This document shows positions 35,906 to 44,935 of a stretch of 48,871 nt of DNA, one piece after another. The position numbers were made by a program, and so were the translations under genes. The DNA comes from Bacteriovoracaceae bacterium (GTDB taxonomy: Bacteria; Bdellovibrionota; Bacteriovoracia; Bacteriovoracales; Bacteriovoracaceae). The notes beneath the pieces were generated by a model that was given only the letters and a program-made list of their open reading frames with translations, was not told the origin of the DNA and searched no databases. Each line of letters starts with the position of its first letter. Position 1 is the first letter of the stretch. The stretch covers positions 1 to 48,871 of the forward strand of contig JADHTQ010000032.1 in assembly GCA_016784965.1 (NCBI GenBank), read 5' to 3'.

Positions 35906-36937
35906 CTACACCTCCATTATTTTGTTAATAACGTTAACAGGGTCAGCAATATCAGAAGTACATGACATCGAACATCGCCCACAGCCAACACAAGCAGGGC
36001 CCCCAAGCTTAGCGTTTAGATAAGTTGTTTTTCTCATAATTCGATGCCTAAATCTATCACCTCTTTTTTCTCTAAAGTTCTCTTGGGCCCCAAATCCCAG
36101 AGAAATTTTAGCGAAATCTTCAGTGAGGCACCCGTCCCATTTTCTAGTTCTTGTGCCGGATACTTGATCGACATTCCAGTTGTCTTGTACATCAAAACAG
36201 TAACAAGTTGGACACACTATATTGCAAGACCCGCATGAAAAGCAATCTTTGGCACAATCCTCCCAAAAGGCAGTGTTGTTAAAAGCTTTGCGCACTTTAT
36301 TGGCCACAGATTCATAGCCTACATAATCTAAAACTTCAGGGCATTTACCCATTACGCGATTATTGACATCTAATGCGTTGGACTCATGCTCCTTTTTAGC
36401 TTTAGTAAAAGTACCAAAGCTTACCAAAGCTTCGCCCTTGTCCGTATAGGTTTCAAAGAGGTAGCCATCATCAATTTTGGTTAAAAAAGCATCGTGCCCC
36501 TTGGGTTTTACATGTACACCAACTGTTCCAAAAAATGCTCTCTCGGCAATATTTTGTACGTTGGAGCCGACAATGGTCGCAGCTTCCCTATGCGCCATAT
36601 AATTTATATCTCTATGATTTTCATTATACAATAGATCGGTCATATCGAGGGCCTTGATATCATAAAAGTGCACCCCAAAGAGGATCTTTTCTTCGACATT
36701 TACGCAACCTTCAAACTTATCGCCTTCGAACTTAACGATAGGTTGACACGTCGGGAAAAATTCCTTTTTTGGAGGCAGGACTGTTACGTCATAATCTAGC
36801 CTCAACTCCTTAGAGTTTTTTAACTTCTCAAAAACAAACCTACTTTTTTTGGCGACGGGGCCAATCACTTGCTTTGCCTCGACCAGCTTTGTCACAAAGG
36901 TCTCAAAATCTTGGGCCTTTATAAAATACTTATTCAT
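35906..36937 (-). CDS. hydB: Group 3b hydrogenase, Fe-S (beta) subunit
   Basis: 343 aa, first gene of the operon; related to anaerobic sulfite reductase subunit A. Two 4Fe-4S sets: DCFSCGSCNIVCPTCYCF and GPACVGCGRCSMSC. The order hydB-hydG-hydD-hydA equals that of the Pyrococcus furiosus hydBGDA operon. No hypA-F maturation genes are in the window, so they must lie elsewhere. Confidence 0.92.
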   Translation of the reverse strand: MNKYFIKAQDFETFVTKLVEAKQVIGPVAKKSRFVFEKLKNSKELRLDYDVTVLPPKKEFFPTCQPIVKFEGDKFEGCVNVEEKILFGVHFYDIKALDMTDLLYNENHRDINYMAHREAATIVGSNVQNIAERAFFGTVGVHVKPKGHDAFLTKIDDGYLFETYTDKGEALVSFGTFTKAKKEHESNALDVNNRVMGKCPEVLDYVGYESVANKVRKAFNNTAFWEDCAKDCFSCGSCNIVCPTCYCFDVQDNWNVDQVSGTRTRKWDGCLTEDFAKISLGFGAQENFREKRGDRFRHRIMRKTTYLNAKLGGPACVGCGRCSMSCTSDIADPVNVINKIMEV

Positions 36938-37018
36938 AAGTTACCCCACTAATGGTTAATAAATTTTTACTTGAACAATATTGTTAATTTTTTCACATAG
37001 AAATGCAAGTAGTTTATT

Positions 37019-38668
37019 TTATAATTTTGCCCGCTGTTTATTCATGAGATATCTACGCCTTAAATGCTTTAGTGCAAATAGACCATAGTTTAATTCTACG
37101 GGTATTTTGATCGTCTCGAGGCCACTTTGATAAAAGTAATTTCCTTCGTATAAGTTGAGTTGAGTTAGCACTTCTTTAACAATTAGGCGCGAAATATCTC
37201 CCCGCCATGGAGGAATTGTCAGCTTAGCTCTTGCGCCTTGCACATCATTTTTAATATGCTCTTTAAAAATACTAATCAGCTCTTTTCTTCTTTTTATATC
37301 TTTGTCCTCTGGCCCTTGCGCATATCGCCATTGACGACGAATCCACTCCAAAAAGTTTTTGGGCAACTTTACTGTAAAGGAGGCCTTAAGCTTACCGATT
37401 ATTTGGTTGGTGCGATCAAATTCTCCCAAATTTACATCAAATACTACCTTGAACCTTGGGTAGTGGGGCGTGAAATATAAGTGTCTTTGAACTCTTTCAA
37501 TTGTCAGCGGCTCCTCAAAGTAAATCTCTCCAAGCTTATTTGTACTTGCAGCTTTGGCCCAATTACTCCAGGCACTATCCATACTGGAGGTTAAAAAGTC
37601 ACGAGCGTCACTGAAGCTTTCGCTTCTAATAAATAGATCTGGAAGACCCGACTCTAAAGCGATATATTGTGCGGCAAGCAGATACTGCTCTTCCAGCGAT
37701 GTTTCATCAATCCACCTCTTGATATTTTTTTCTTGACCTTGATAGACAAAATCAGCTTTTTTTAAATCCTGACAATATAGCCTAATTAAGTTATTTTTTA
37801 GCCCACTAGTGCCGGCTCGCTTTGCCATTGACCTCCTAAACTCCTCTTTGCTCACTTGCTTACACCGATAACTGTGACATACTAGCTGGACTGCACCTGG
37901 ATCATCTACTAAGTATAGCGAGTTATTTGAAGGCCTCCACTTCACCTTTTGCCCCATCATGTTTTCAATAACAGATGCCATAATAACTGGGTTGCGCACA
38001 AGAGGTACCATTAATCGCAGATCATGAGTGTTATAACCCCATGAACACAAATTTCTAAAAATCTTGATCGTCAATTCGAACTCTTTGGTCCGCACCTCGT
38101 GAATAGGCCTTATATGTTTTATGGCATCACTGTATAGATGGTTGTCTGCAATCGTTGGCAGGTAGTCAACACTTGTATTTTGATAGTATCGCGCTAAGGC
38201 CTTTTTAATCTCTGCTCTATTTGATATTAGCAGGTTTTGAGAACAATAATTTTCACTCAGCCGGGTAGTTAAATTATTATATTCAGTCGGGGTAAATTCA
38301 AAATATTTTGCATAGGCAGAAATGGCCTGCATTGCTCTGTTTAAACCAACATATTGCAAGGTTACCAACATCCCTCTTAGGGTTTGTTCGCGATCCCACT
38401 CAGTTGCAAATTGAATTACCTTGTTTACTTTACAGGATTTATGTAATTGCTCGCCGTTATCTATCATCCCTCTGTAGTTGGCAACACGTACTTTATACTG
38501 ATCAACCTTATCAACAAGCTCATCACTTTCAGCTATAATTGAGTTAAGTGGATTAGCTTTTTGCAAGGCCTTGTCGGTCTTAGATGCATTTATCAGTAGC
38601 TGGAAGGGAACACCCGCTTGGACATTTTTTAAAACAAGTATAAGTACGAATATAGTCAGTTTGTACAT
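37019..38668 (-). CDS. Large exported protein of unknown function
   Basis: 549 aa from the ATG at 38668 (GGAAAG upstream); starts at 38734 and 38683 are possible. Residues 1-20 (TIFVLILVLKNVQA) form a signal peptide. The mature protein is mostly helical and basic at its end (LRRRYLMNKQRAKL), with scattered Cys. No family is recognised. It diverges from the TPR-like gene across 83 nt, so the two may share a control region. Confidence 0.7.
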   Translation of the reverse strand: MYKLTIFVLILVLKNVQAGVPFQLLINASKTDKALQKANPLNSIIAESDELVDKVDQYKVRVANYRGMIDNGEQLHKSCKVNKVIQFATEWDREQTLRGMLVTLQYVGLNRAMQAISAYAKYFEFTPTEYNNLTTRLSENYCSQNLLISNRAEIKKALARYYQNTSVDYLPTIADNHLYSDAIKHIRPIHEVRTKEFELTIKIFRNLCSWGYNTHDLRLMVPLVRNPVIMASVIENMMGQKVKWRPSNNSLYLVDDPGAVQLVCHSYRCKQVSKEEFRRSMAKRAGTSGLKNNLIRLYCQDLKKADFVYQGQEKNIKRWIDETSLEEQYLLAAQYIALESGLPDLFIRSESFSDARDFLTSSMDSAWSNWAKAASTNKLGEIYFEEPLTIERVQRHLYFTPHYPRFKVVFDVNLGEFDRTNQIIGKLKASFTVKLPKNFLEWIRRQWRYAQGPEDKDIKRRKELISIFKEHIKNDVQGARAKLTIPPWRGDISRLIVKEVLTQLNLYEGNYFYQSGLETIKIPVELNYGLFALKHLRRRYLMNKQRAKL

Positions 38669-38751
38669 GGTAAATCTTTCCATTTTTATGCTAGTGGCAT
38701 AGTACATACTTTTATTTATTAATTTATCGACCATTTTCCCGACAAGTTAAC

Positions 38752-40173
38752 ATGAATTATTTTTTCAAAATTTTTGCCAGTGGCAAATTTATCCCTTTTT
38801 TATGGTTTTTAATTACTGCTTCTGCCCACTCTACTGAGGAAATTAGATGGGAACAATTGACTACTTATGATATTCAGGAGATGCATATCAAGCTGCAGGT
38901 TAACACCAGACTCGAAGACCTCAGATATTTAAAAATGGCCAAGACAGCACTTATTTCAGGTGAGTTGGAAAAAGCGTCGTATTCTTTGGGCAAAATTAGT
39001 CACCAAAATTTTACTCTATCACACGTCAAAAGGCGCTACTTTGCCATCATTAATTTTTTAAAGGAAAACTACTTAGAAAGTTTACAACTCATCGGTACAC
39101 TTGAGGGAGTAAACGTAAAAAACTATAGCCAAAATTGCCTATTAAAACTGATCAACCTATTAGCTCTTAAGGACGTAAATACACTTAGGGTCGAGCGAAT
39201 AAAGTGTCAAAAAAACACCCTGTTTTATTCAAAAAATAATCAAATTTGGTTAGATAGTATGCTCGATCTACGGGATAATAATTTTGAATTTATCAAGCAT
39301 CTTGTAGTCAGAAACATCCAGTACCCAACCGAAGACTTAAGTAATATTTTAGATAGTCACGAATTGACACAAATTTGGCTCAAGATTGGTCTCTATACCA
39401 ATCAACATGATGCCCTGGAAAAACATTTAGCAAACCTGCCCATGTCAGCTTTCCGCTCAAAAAGAGTTCGAGAACTGCTGGGACTCACCTACTACCGACT
39501 AGGTAAACTTGATCTAGCAATCAAATTCATCGAAGATATCCAAACGGCAAATGTCGAAAATATCAAGGCCAATATCAAACTTAAAAATAACGATTACGAA
39601 ATGGCCTATGGTCATTTGAAGTTGGCCCTTAGAAAAAAAAGTAACTCCCTCAATGCTCTAAATCGAGCAATCCCTCTGGCATGGATTTTAGAACAATGGC
39701 AAGATGGCCTGGCAATGCTTAGTAAACTCTACGTTACAGCAGAAAACGAAAAACAAGTTCTAGCTTTGGCCGCAGGACTTAACATCCGCTTAAACAATTT
39801 AAAAAAGGCCCAGGAACACTTAATTTTGCTAGAACATTTGTATGATAAGTTCACTTCCAAAGAAGTGGACTACATGTATAGTTATTTAGCTGCCATTTTA
39901 GGTGACGTTACCAAACTTAAAATCTATGCCAACAAAGCATGTCGAAGATTAGATGGTCTAAACTGTTGGGTCAAACTTCAGCAGCTAGTGTGGCCCGACT
40001 TTAAGCGAATGATCCATCGTGAAAAAAAGGTCTTAATTAAAAATAATAGTAACAAAGATAGTTTTTCCCTGGCCTCTTTAAAATCAGCACCGGTAATTTC
40101 CAACTTAAAAGAGGCCCCCATTTTTGAAGATAGTGATTTGCGCGAAATTAGTGCAGGTGGAGGTTCCAAGTGA
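38752..40173 (+). CDS. Exported TPR-like repeat protein
   Basis: 473 aa. Signal peptide (residues 1-26), then helical pairs with TPR-like spacing: LGLTYYRLGKLDLAIKFIED, NDYEMAYGHLKLALRK and NIRLNNLKKAQEHLILLE. TPRs mediate protein contacts; partners are unknown. The stop overlaps the GTG start of the next gene, so they are translationally coupled. Confidence 0.72.
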   Translation: MNYFFKIFASGKFIPFLWFLITASAHSTEEIRWEQLTTYDIQEMHIKLQVNTRLEDLRYLKMAKTALISGELEKASYSLGKISHQNFTLSHVKRRYFAIINFLKENYLESLQLIGTLEGVNVKNYSQNCLLKLINLLALKDVNTLRVERIKCQKNTLFYSKNNQIWLDSMLDLRDNNFEFIKHLVVRNIQYPTEDLSNILDSHELTQIWLKIGLYTNQHDALEKHLANLPMSAFRSKRVRELLGLTYYRLGKLDLAIKFIEDIQTANVENIKANIKLKNNDYEMAYGHLKLALRKKSNSLNALNRAIPLAWILEQWQDGLAMLSKLYVTAENEKQVLALAAGLNIRLNNLKKAQEHLILLEHLYDKFTSKEVDYMYSYLAAILGDVTKLKIYANKACRRLDGLNCWVKLQQLVWPDFKRMIHREKKVLIKNNSNKDSFSLASLKSAPVISNLKEAPIFEDSDLREISAGGGSK

Positions 40174-40574
40174 TTAGTGCCATACTTAAAAACAAAGTAA
40201 TGATCTTTCAAATAGTGGCCCCCTTGGCCATTATTTTGTTAATGGTAATAGGTGTTGTACAATATTTTCAATCTGAAAAAGCTCTTTTAGAGGAAAAAAC
40301 TTGTATTAAAGAAACGAACAAAACATACTCCAAATTAACTAAGCAAAAAGGAGATATCTATCGCATTGATAAAGTGGTTGATGACGACAAGTACGCCATA
40401 TCTAAATATCATCAAAGAGCCTGGCTATATCTAAAAGAAAGGCCTGTTGAGTATTTCAAAGAAAATAAAACATTCATTTATGAAGAGGTGGACTGTCCAG
40501 ATCAAAGCGGAAAACCAAAAATGCGATCTATCCGCGATACAGTAAAAACTCTCAAGTTTAAGTTTGGTAGTTAA
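40170..40574 (+). CDS. Single-pass membrane protein of unknown function
   Basis: 134 aa, GTG start with GGAGG 6 nt upstream inside the previous gene. One hydrophobic helix (residues 10-29) is followed by a charged periplasmic or cytoplasmic domain with two Cys (TCIKET, VDCPDQ). No family is recognised. Coupling to the TPR-like gene suggests a membrane-anchored partner for it. The end overlaps the convergent histidine kinase by 4 nt. Confidence 0.65.
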   Translation: MISAILKNKVMIFQIVAPLAIILLMVIGVVQYFQSEKALLEEKTCIKETNKTYSKLTKQKGDIYRIDKVVDDDKYAISKYHQRAWLYLKERPVEYFKENKTFIYEEVDCPDQSGKPKMRSIRDTVKTLKFKFGS

Positions 40575-41281
40575 CAAGCTGGCAAGAAGACTTTAAATTG
40601 GCTCCCAACACTTGGAACAGATTCCACATGAATTTTACCCTCGTATTCCTCTACTATGCCGTGAACTACTGAAAGGCCAAGTCCTGTCCCCTGACCTGTT
40701 TTTTTGGTCGTAAAAAATGGATGAAAAATTTTATTGATAATTGATTGCTTTATTCCCTCACCGTTATCTTTTACCGATAGGACATACATATTCTCGTGTC
40801 GATCCAGGGCCAAATTAATCACACCATCTCGCCTTTGCCCAATTGCATGCATGGCATTAACGCATAGGTTCATTAAAATTTGGTGTATTCTCGTTGGATC
40901 AACGCTCATTAGGCTACTTGTAATTTTATTGTTTAAATTTATTTTAATAGTGCAAGGCAGAGTGGTTTTCATAAATTGGTAGACTTCATGTATTATGTCA
41001 GAAAGTTCCACGGTTCTTCTAACTTCTTCAGTGCATCTACAATAGGTTAAAAGTTGATTGACAAGGCTTGTCGCCCTACTTGAAGCTTGGTACATTTCGC
41101 CCAAATATAAGTGCAATTCTTTATCATCCTTGTCAATGGATTCGCGCATTAGGTCTAAATGGCAAGTAATAACTGTTAGTACATTATTAAAGTCATGGGC
41201 AACTCCACCGGCTAAGGTCCCCAGTGCTTCCATCATCTGTGTGTGTTGCAATTTTTTATCTTGCATTATTACTTGTTCCAT
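40571..41281 (-). CDS. Sensorless soluble histidine kinase
   Basis: 236 aa with only the transmitter part: an H-box (GGVAHDFNNVLTVI, phospho-His), N-box (HQILMNLCVNAMHAIG), G1 (VKDNGEGI), F-box and G2 (FHPFFTTKKTGQGTGLGLSVV). There is no membrane helix, PAS or other sensor, and no response regulator nearby. It could be a phosphorelay partner or respond through protein contacts. The HisKA-like dimerisation helices are intact, so activity is plausible. Confidence 0.87.
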   Translation of the reverse strand: MEQVIMQDKKLQHTQMMEALGTLAGGVAHDFNNVLTVITCHLDLMRESIDKDDKELHLYLGEMYQASSRATSLVNQLLTYCRCTEEVRRTVELSDIIHEVYQFMKTTLPCTIKINLNNKITSSLMSVDPTRIHQILMNLCVNAMHAIGQRRDGVINLALDRHENMYVLSVKDNGEGIKQSIINKIFHPFFTTKKTGQGTGLGLSVVHGIVEEYEGKIHVESVPSVGSQFKVFLPAC

Positions 41282-41440
41282 AAAAAATATCGCCTAAAAG
41301 TTTTGAGGGAATACTGCTTTGTATCTTTTAATCATTAAACAATTATTGTGAAACTGTTTAGAAAACTCCACAATCTCTTATTTTAGCTGACAAATACGTG
41401 TAAGTTGGCTAAAATTGGTGCCATAAAGGCCCAACATAAT

Positions 41441-43177
41441 ATGATTAATTTTATAAAAAAGATGTTTCCTTATTTTTTGCCCTACAAAAGGAAGCTCATT
41501 GGCTCAATTTTATTTTCATTTGTCCTAGCTGGAATTAAGGGCTATCAAGCAATGTTATTTGAGCCAATTGTCACCAAAGGGCTCTCTCCTGACTCCTCTA
41601 TGACCTCTGTTATTCAACTAATTTTGACCCTTATTGCTTTGGGCATAATTAACTTCCCCGCACGCTTTTTTCACTTCTACTGGATTCGATTTACAGTTGA
41701 TCGCATCGCTTGTGATATTCGCAGTGAGATTTATAAAAAATTCCAAAAATTGCCCATGTCTTTTTATGCCGATAGCAAGCAAGGAGAATTAATTTCAGGA
41801 CAACTAAACGACACCATTTTGTTTGCAAGCGGATTTCGCAGTGTCGTAGACTTTATCAGAGAACCTCTAACAGCTATCTGCACATTTTGTGTGGCGCTAT
41901 GGCAAGATTGGCAGTTGACTATGGTCATAGTTGTGGCTTCCCCGGCATTCATCTATATTTTTAACAAAACTGGTAAAAAAATTCATGAAAACCAAACCAA
42001 GGTACAAGAAAAAATATCCATCTTTACCCACAATATAACCGAAGGAATTGCCGGACAAAAAATTACCAAGGCCTTTAATCTACAAAACTATACGACAAAG
42101 CGCTTTGAAAGCTCACAAGACTCATTTTTTACCACCCAAATGCGCTCTACATTTATTGAAGAGATCGCCCACCCCCTTGTGGAGTTTATTGTCTACTTGG
42201 CCATATCCGGAGTCATCTTTTTTGCTCACTACCGGGTAGCTTCAGGTGCACTAACTACTGGAGGGTTTATTAGCTTTATCGCCGCCATGATCTTTATGAT
42301 GGAGCCCATTAGAAAATACTCTCAGTCCAATGTGCGACTAAATCAAGCAAAAGCAGCGGCAGAACGCATTTTTAAATTGCTGGCGTTGCCTGAGGAGGTT
42401 GACGTCGGTGAGGTAGATAAAATTGATTTTGTCGATCAAATAGAGATTGATAACATCTCATTTGCTTACAAAGACCACGATGTAATTTCAAATTTATCAA
42501 TGAGCGTCAAAAAGGGTCAAAAGGTTGCACTTGTGGGACTATCTGGCTCGGGAAAATCAACACTCATTAACCTTTTGCTAGGCCTATACCCCATCGAGCG
42601 AGGTCAGATAAAAATTGATGGCATCAATTCCACTGATATCAAACTTACATCCCTGCGCGGCCTTTTTTCTCTGGTCAGCCAAGACATCTTTTTGCTACAC
42701 GATTCCATCTTGGAAAATTTAACACTTGGCAAAAACATCACTCAGGAGCAAATTGATGAAGCACTGCAAGTAGCTTATGCAACTGAATTCATCAACAAAC
42801 TACCAGATCAATTAAAAACCACTATTGGTGACCGCGGCTCTAAGCTATCTGGCGGGCAACAGCAGCGCTTGACCATTGCACGGGCGTTCATCCAAAATAG
42901 TGAAATTTTACTCTTTGACGAAGCTACATCTGCCCTGGACAACGAATCGGAAAAAATTGTCCAAGCTGCCCTAGATGACTTGGGGCACAATAAAACTGTC
43001 ATTGCAGTGGCACATAGGCTATCAACTATCCAACACTTTGATCAAATCTTCGTTTTTCACGAAGGGCGCTTGCTGGAGCAAGGTGTGCACCAACAGCTAC
43101 TAGAGCTCGGTGGAGAATACCACAAGCTATATGAGTTAAGTAAAAGCACCGATGAACTAGCTACTGTCCAGACATAA
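41441..43177 (+). CDS. ABC exporter, MsbA-like (lipid A or multidrug)
   Basis: 578 aa from the ATG at 41441; an upstream TTG at 41405 is less likely. Six N-terminal helices are followed by an ATPase: Walker A VGLSGSGKSTLINLLLGLYP, Q-loop LVSQDIFLLHDS, signature LSGGQQQRLTIARAF, Walker B ILLFDEATSALD and the switch His in AVAHRLSTI. It forms homodimers that flip lipids or drugs across the inner membrane. MsbA is suggested by overall layout; a multidrug role is not excluded. Confidence 0.87.
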   Translation: MINFIKKMFPYFLPYKRKLIGSILFSFVLAGIKGYQAMLFEPIVTKGLSPDSSMTSVIQLILTLIALGIINFPARFFHFYWIRFTVDRIACDIRSEIYKKFQKLPMSFYADSKQGELISGQLNDTILFASGFRSVVDFIREPLTAICTFCVALWQDWQLTMVIVVASPAFIYIFNKTGKKIHENQTKVQEKISIFTHNITEGIAGQKITKAFNLQNYTTKRFESSQDSFFTTQMRSTFIEEIAHPLVEFIVYLAISGVIFFAHYRVASGALTTGGFISFIAAMIFMMEPIRKYSQSNVRLNQAKAAAERIFKLLALPEEVDVGEVDKIDFVDQIEIDNISFAYKDHDVISNLSMSVKKGQKVALVGLSGSGKSTLINLLLGLYPIERGQIKIDGINSTDIKLTSLRGLFSLVSQDIFLLHDSILENLTLGKNITQEQIDEALQVAYATEFINKLPDQLKTTIGDRGSKLSGGQQQRLTIARAFIQNSEILLFDEATSALDNESEKIVQAALDDLGHNKTVIAVAHRLSTIQHFDQIFVFHEGRLLEQGVHQQLLELGGEYHKLYELSKSTDELATVQT

Positions 43178-43288
43178 CTACAGGTAATAATTTCAGTTCT
43201 TACTATAAACCTAAAACTTTGATAAACTGACACTTAAGATGCAAGGTATAAAAAGGGACATCTAAAACCTTGCATAACATAAGAGGAT

Positions 43289-44920
43289 ATGAAAAATATC
43301 AGAGCGTTTTTCTACATTAGTGTCATCGCGGCGTGTTTTCTAACACTTAATTTTTCTATTGCCGGCAATGCTTTTTATCAAGAAGATCAAACGGCCAGTG
43401 AACTCCCCCAATCACCCGTTTTAAAACCTGTCTACCGGCCGGTTGTCAAAGCGGTAAAAAAAGTACAATACCAAAAAGTCAAAAAAGCTCCAAGGGCACC
43501 GGTAATAAAAACGTCCCAATCCTCCCATTTTTCATTTCCTGAAGCGGAGTATACAATCGCTGCCAAAAATGGGGCAAATCTCAAAGAGGCACCAAATGTT
43601 TACTCCCAATCTATCGCTTTTGTGCCCAATAACTCAAGCGTTAAAGTAAGCTCTAGTAGAGATGATTGGAGTTATGTAGAGGGCTACTACGAGGGTTGGG
43701 TTGCCTCTCAATTCCTACAGGAAACCTCTCAAGCTGGTAAATATCGCATCGCTGTCAGAAGAGGCTCGCTCAATATGCGCAGCGCACCTAGCACCAAGTC
43801 CATGCGCGTTGCTCAAATTCCTCGTGGCACAGTTGTTATTGTCAACAAAGTTACAAGGCAGTGGAGCAAGATATATTGGTACTACGAGGGTTGGCTCCAA
43901 ACATACTTATTGCAAAAAATTGCTCGAAAACCTTCTCCAATTTCGAGTTGGTGGAGTAGTCTTTTTAAAAAAAATACCAAGTCGTCGCCACCACCAAAAA
44001 AATCCAATATGTATAAAGTCACCGCCAGAAACGGAGTGAACTTAAGGCAAACTCCAAGCACCTCGGGTAAACTTTTAACTGTAGTACCAAACAGGGCACT
44101 AGTAAAAGCTACACAACATAAAAAAGATTGGATCAAAGTTAAAGGCTCCTTGAAAGGATGGATACCATCAGAATTTCTCCAAGTAAGCTCTACTGGAACA
44201 TACAGAATCGATCTAGATCAAAGAACATTCGAATTAAAGGCCAGTCCCAGTTATCAAGCAAGAGGGGTCGGCAAAATCTCCAACTACTCTACGGTGGAAG
44301 TAAGAGACAGTCGAAATGATTGGCACCTGGTAACCTTGAACTATCACGGGTGGGTGTTTACAAAATTTCTGCAAAACACCTATAGGGCGCCAGCTGCTGG
44401 CACAAAGTTCTACTCTGAATATATTTTTAACATTGAAGATCAAAGGGGATTTATCGGCCTTGGAATTTTAAAGTCCATCATCGACGAAGATAATATAATC
44501 CCTTCAGTCGCACCAATGACCCTCGGCTACGATTTTCCCATCGAAAAACATACCAAGGCGTGGTGGGCCGTTGACATCCGCGCTGCAGTCCAGTTTTATT
44601 CCCATTTTTCAGCAACAACAGGACTCAATGCATTTGGCCTATACCTCGGTCCCCTGTGGTATTTAAAGTTTTCTAAACATTCAAAGCACGCCATCTCTAT
44701 GGCCACGTGTGCTGGAATTAGCTATTTGTCAGGTAATAGCACCTACAACGATACCGCTTTTAATACTGTGAACCTGTCGTTTGTATGGTCACTGGCCTAC
44801 GAGTACCAGACTAAGAAGCTAATTATCTCCCCAGAGTTTTTGGCAACATATATTTATGATACACAATATCCTACATTGCAAGCAGGTGCCTCACTAAACA
44901 TTATCTACCCCTTTAAATAG
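43289..44920 (+). CDS. SH3b-repeat / outer-membrane barrel protein, paralogue 1
   Basis: 543 aa. A signal peptide (residues 1-26) and a Pro/Lys/Val-rich linker are followed by four SH3b-like repeats (about 88-144, 151-208, 241-298, 304-362), each ending in a Gly-Trp pair plus FLQ-like residues. Repeats alternate: 1 and 3 end in type A (EGYYEGW, KGSLKGW), 2 and 4 in type B (YWYYEGW, TLNYHGW). The C-terminal 165 residues (about 380-543) form a beta-barrel shared with two neighbours (RGFIGLGILKSII, AWWAVDIRAAVQFY, YLSGNS, final NIIYPFK). SH3b domains commonly bind peptidoglycan, so it may tether outer membrane to wall. Ribosome site AAGAGGAT. Confidence 0.82.
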   Translation: MKNIRAFFYISVIAACFLTLNFSIAGNAFYQEDQTASELPQSPVLKPVYRPVVKAVKKVQYQKVKKAPRAPVIKTSQSSHFSFPEAEYTIAAKNGANLKEAPNVYSQSIAFVPNNSSVKVSSSRDDWSYVEGYYEGWVASQFLQETSQAGKYRIAVRRGSLNMRSAPSTKSMRVAQIPRGTVVIVNKVTRQWSKIYWYYEGWLQTYLLQKIARKPSPISSWWSSLFKKNTKSSPPPKKSNMYKVTARNGVNLRQTPSTSGKLLTVVPNRALVKATQHKKDWIKVKGSLKGWIPSEFLQVSSTGTYRIDLDQRTFELKASPSYQARGVGKISNYSTVEVRDSRNDWHLVTLNYHGWVFTKFLQNTYRAPAAGTKFYSEYIFNIEDQRGFIGLGILKSIIDEDNIIPSVAPMTLGYDFPIEKHTKAWWAVDIRAAVQFYSHFSATTGLNAFGLYLGPLWYLKFSKHSKHAISMATCAGISYLSGNSTYNDTAFNTVNLSFVWSLAYEYQTKKLIISPEFLATYIYDTQYPTLQAGASLNIIYPFK

Positions 44921-44935
44921 ACTTGAAATTGATTC

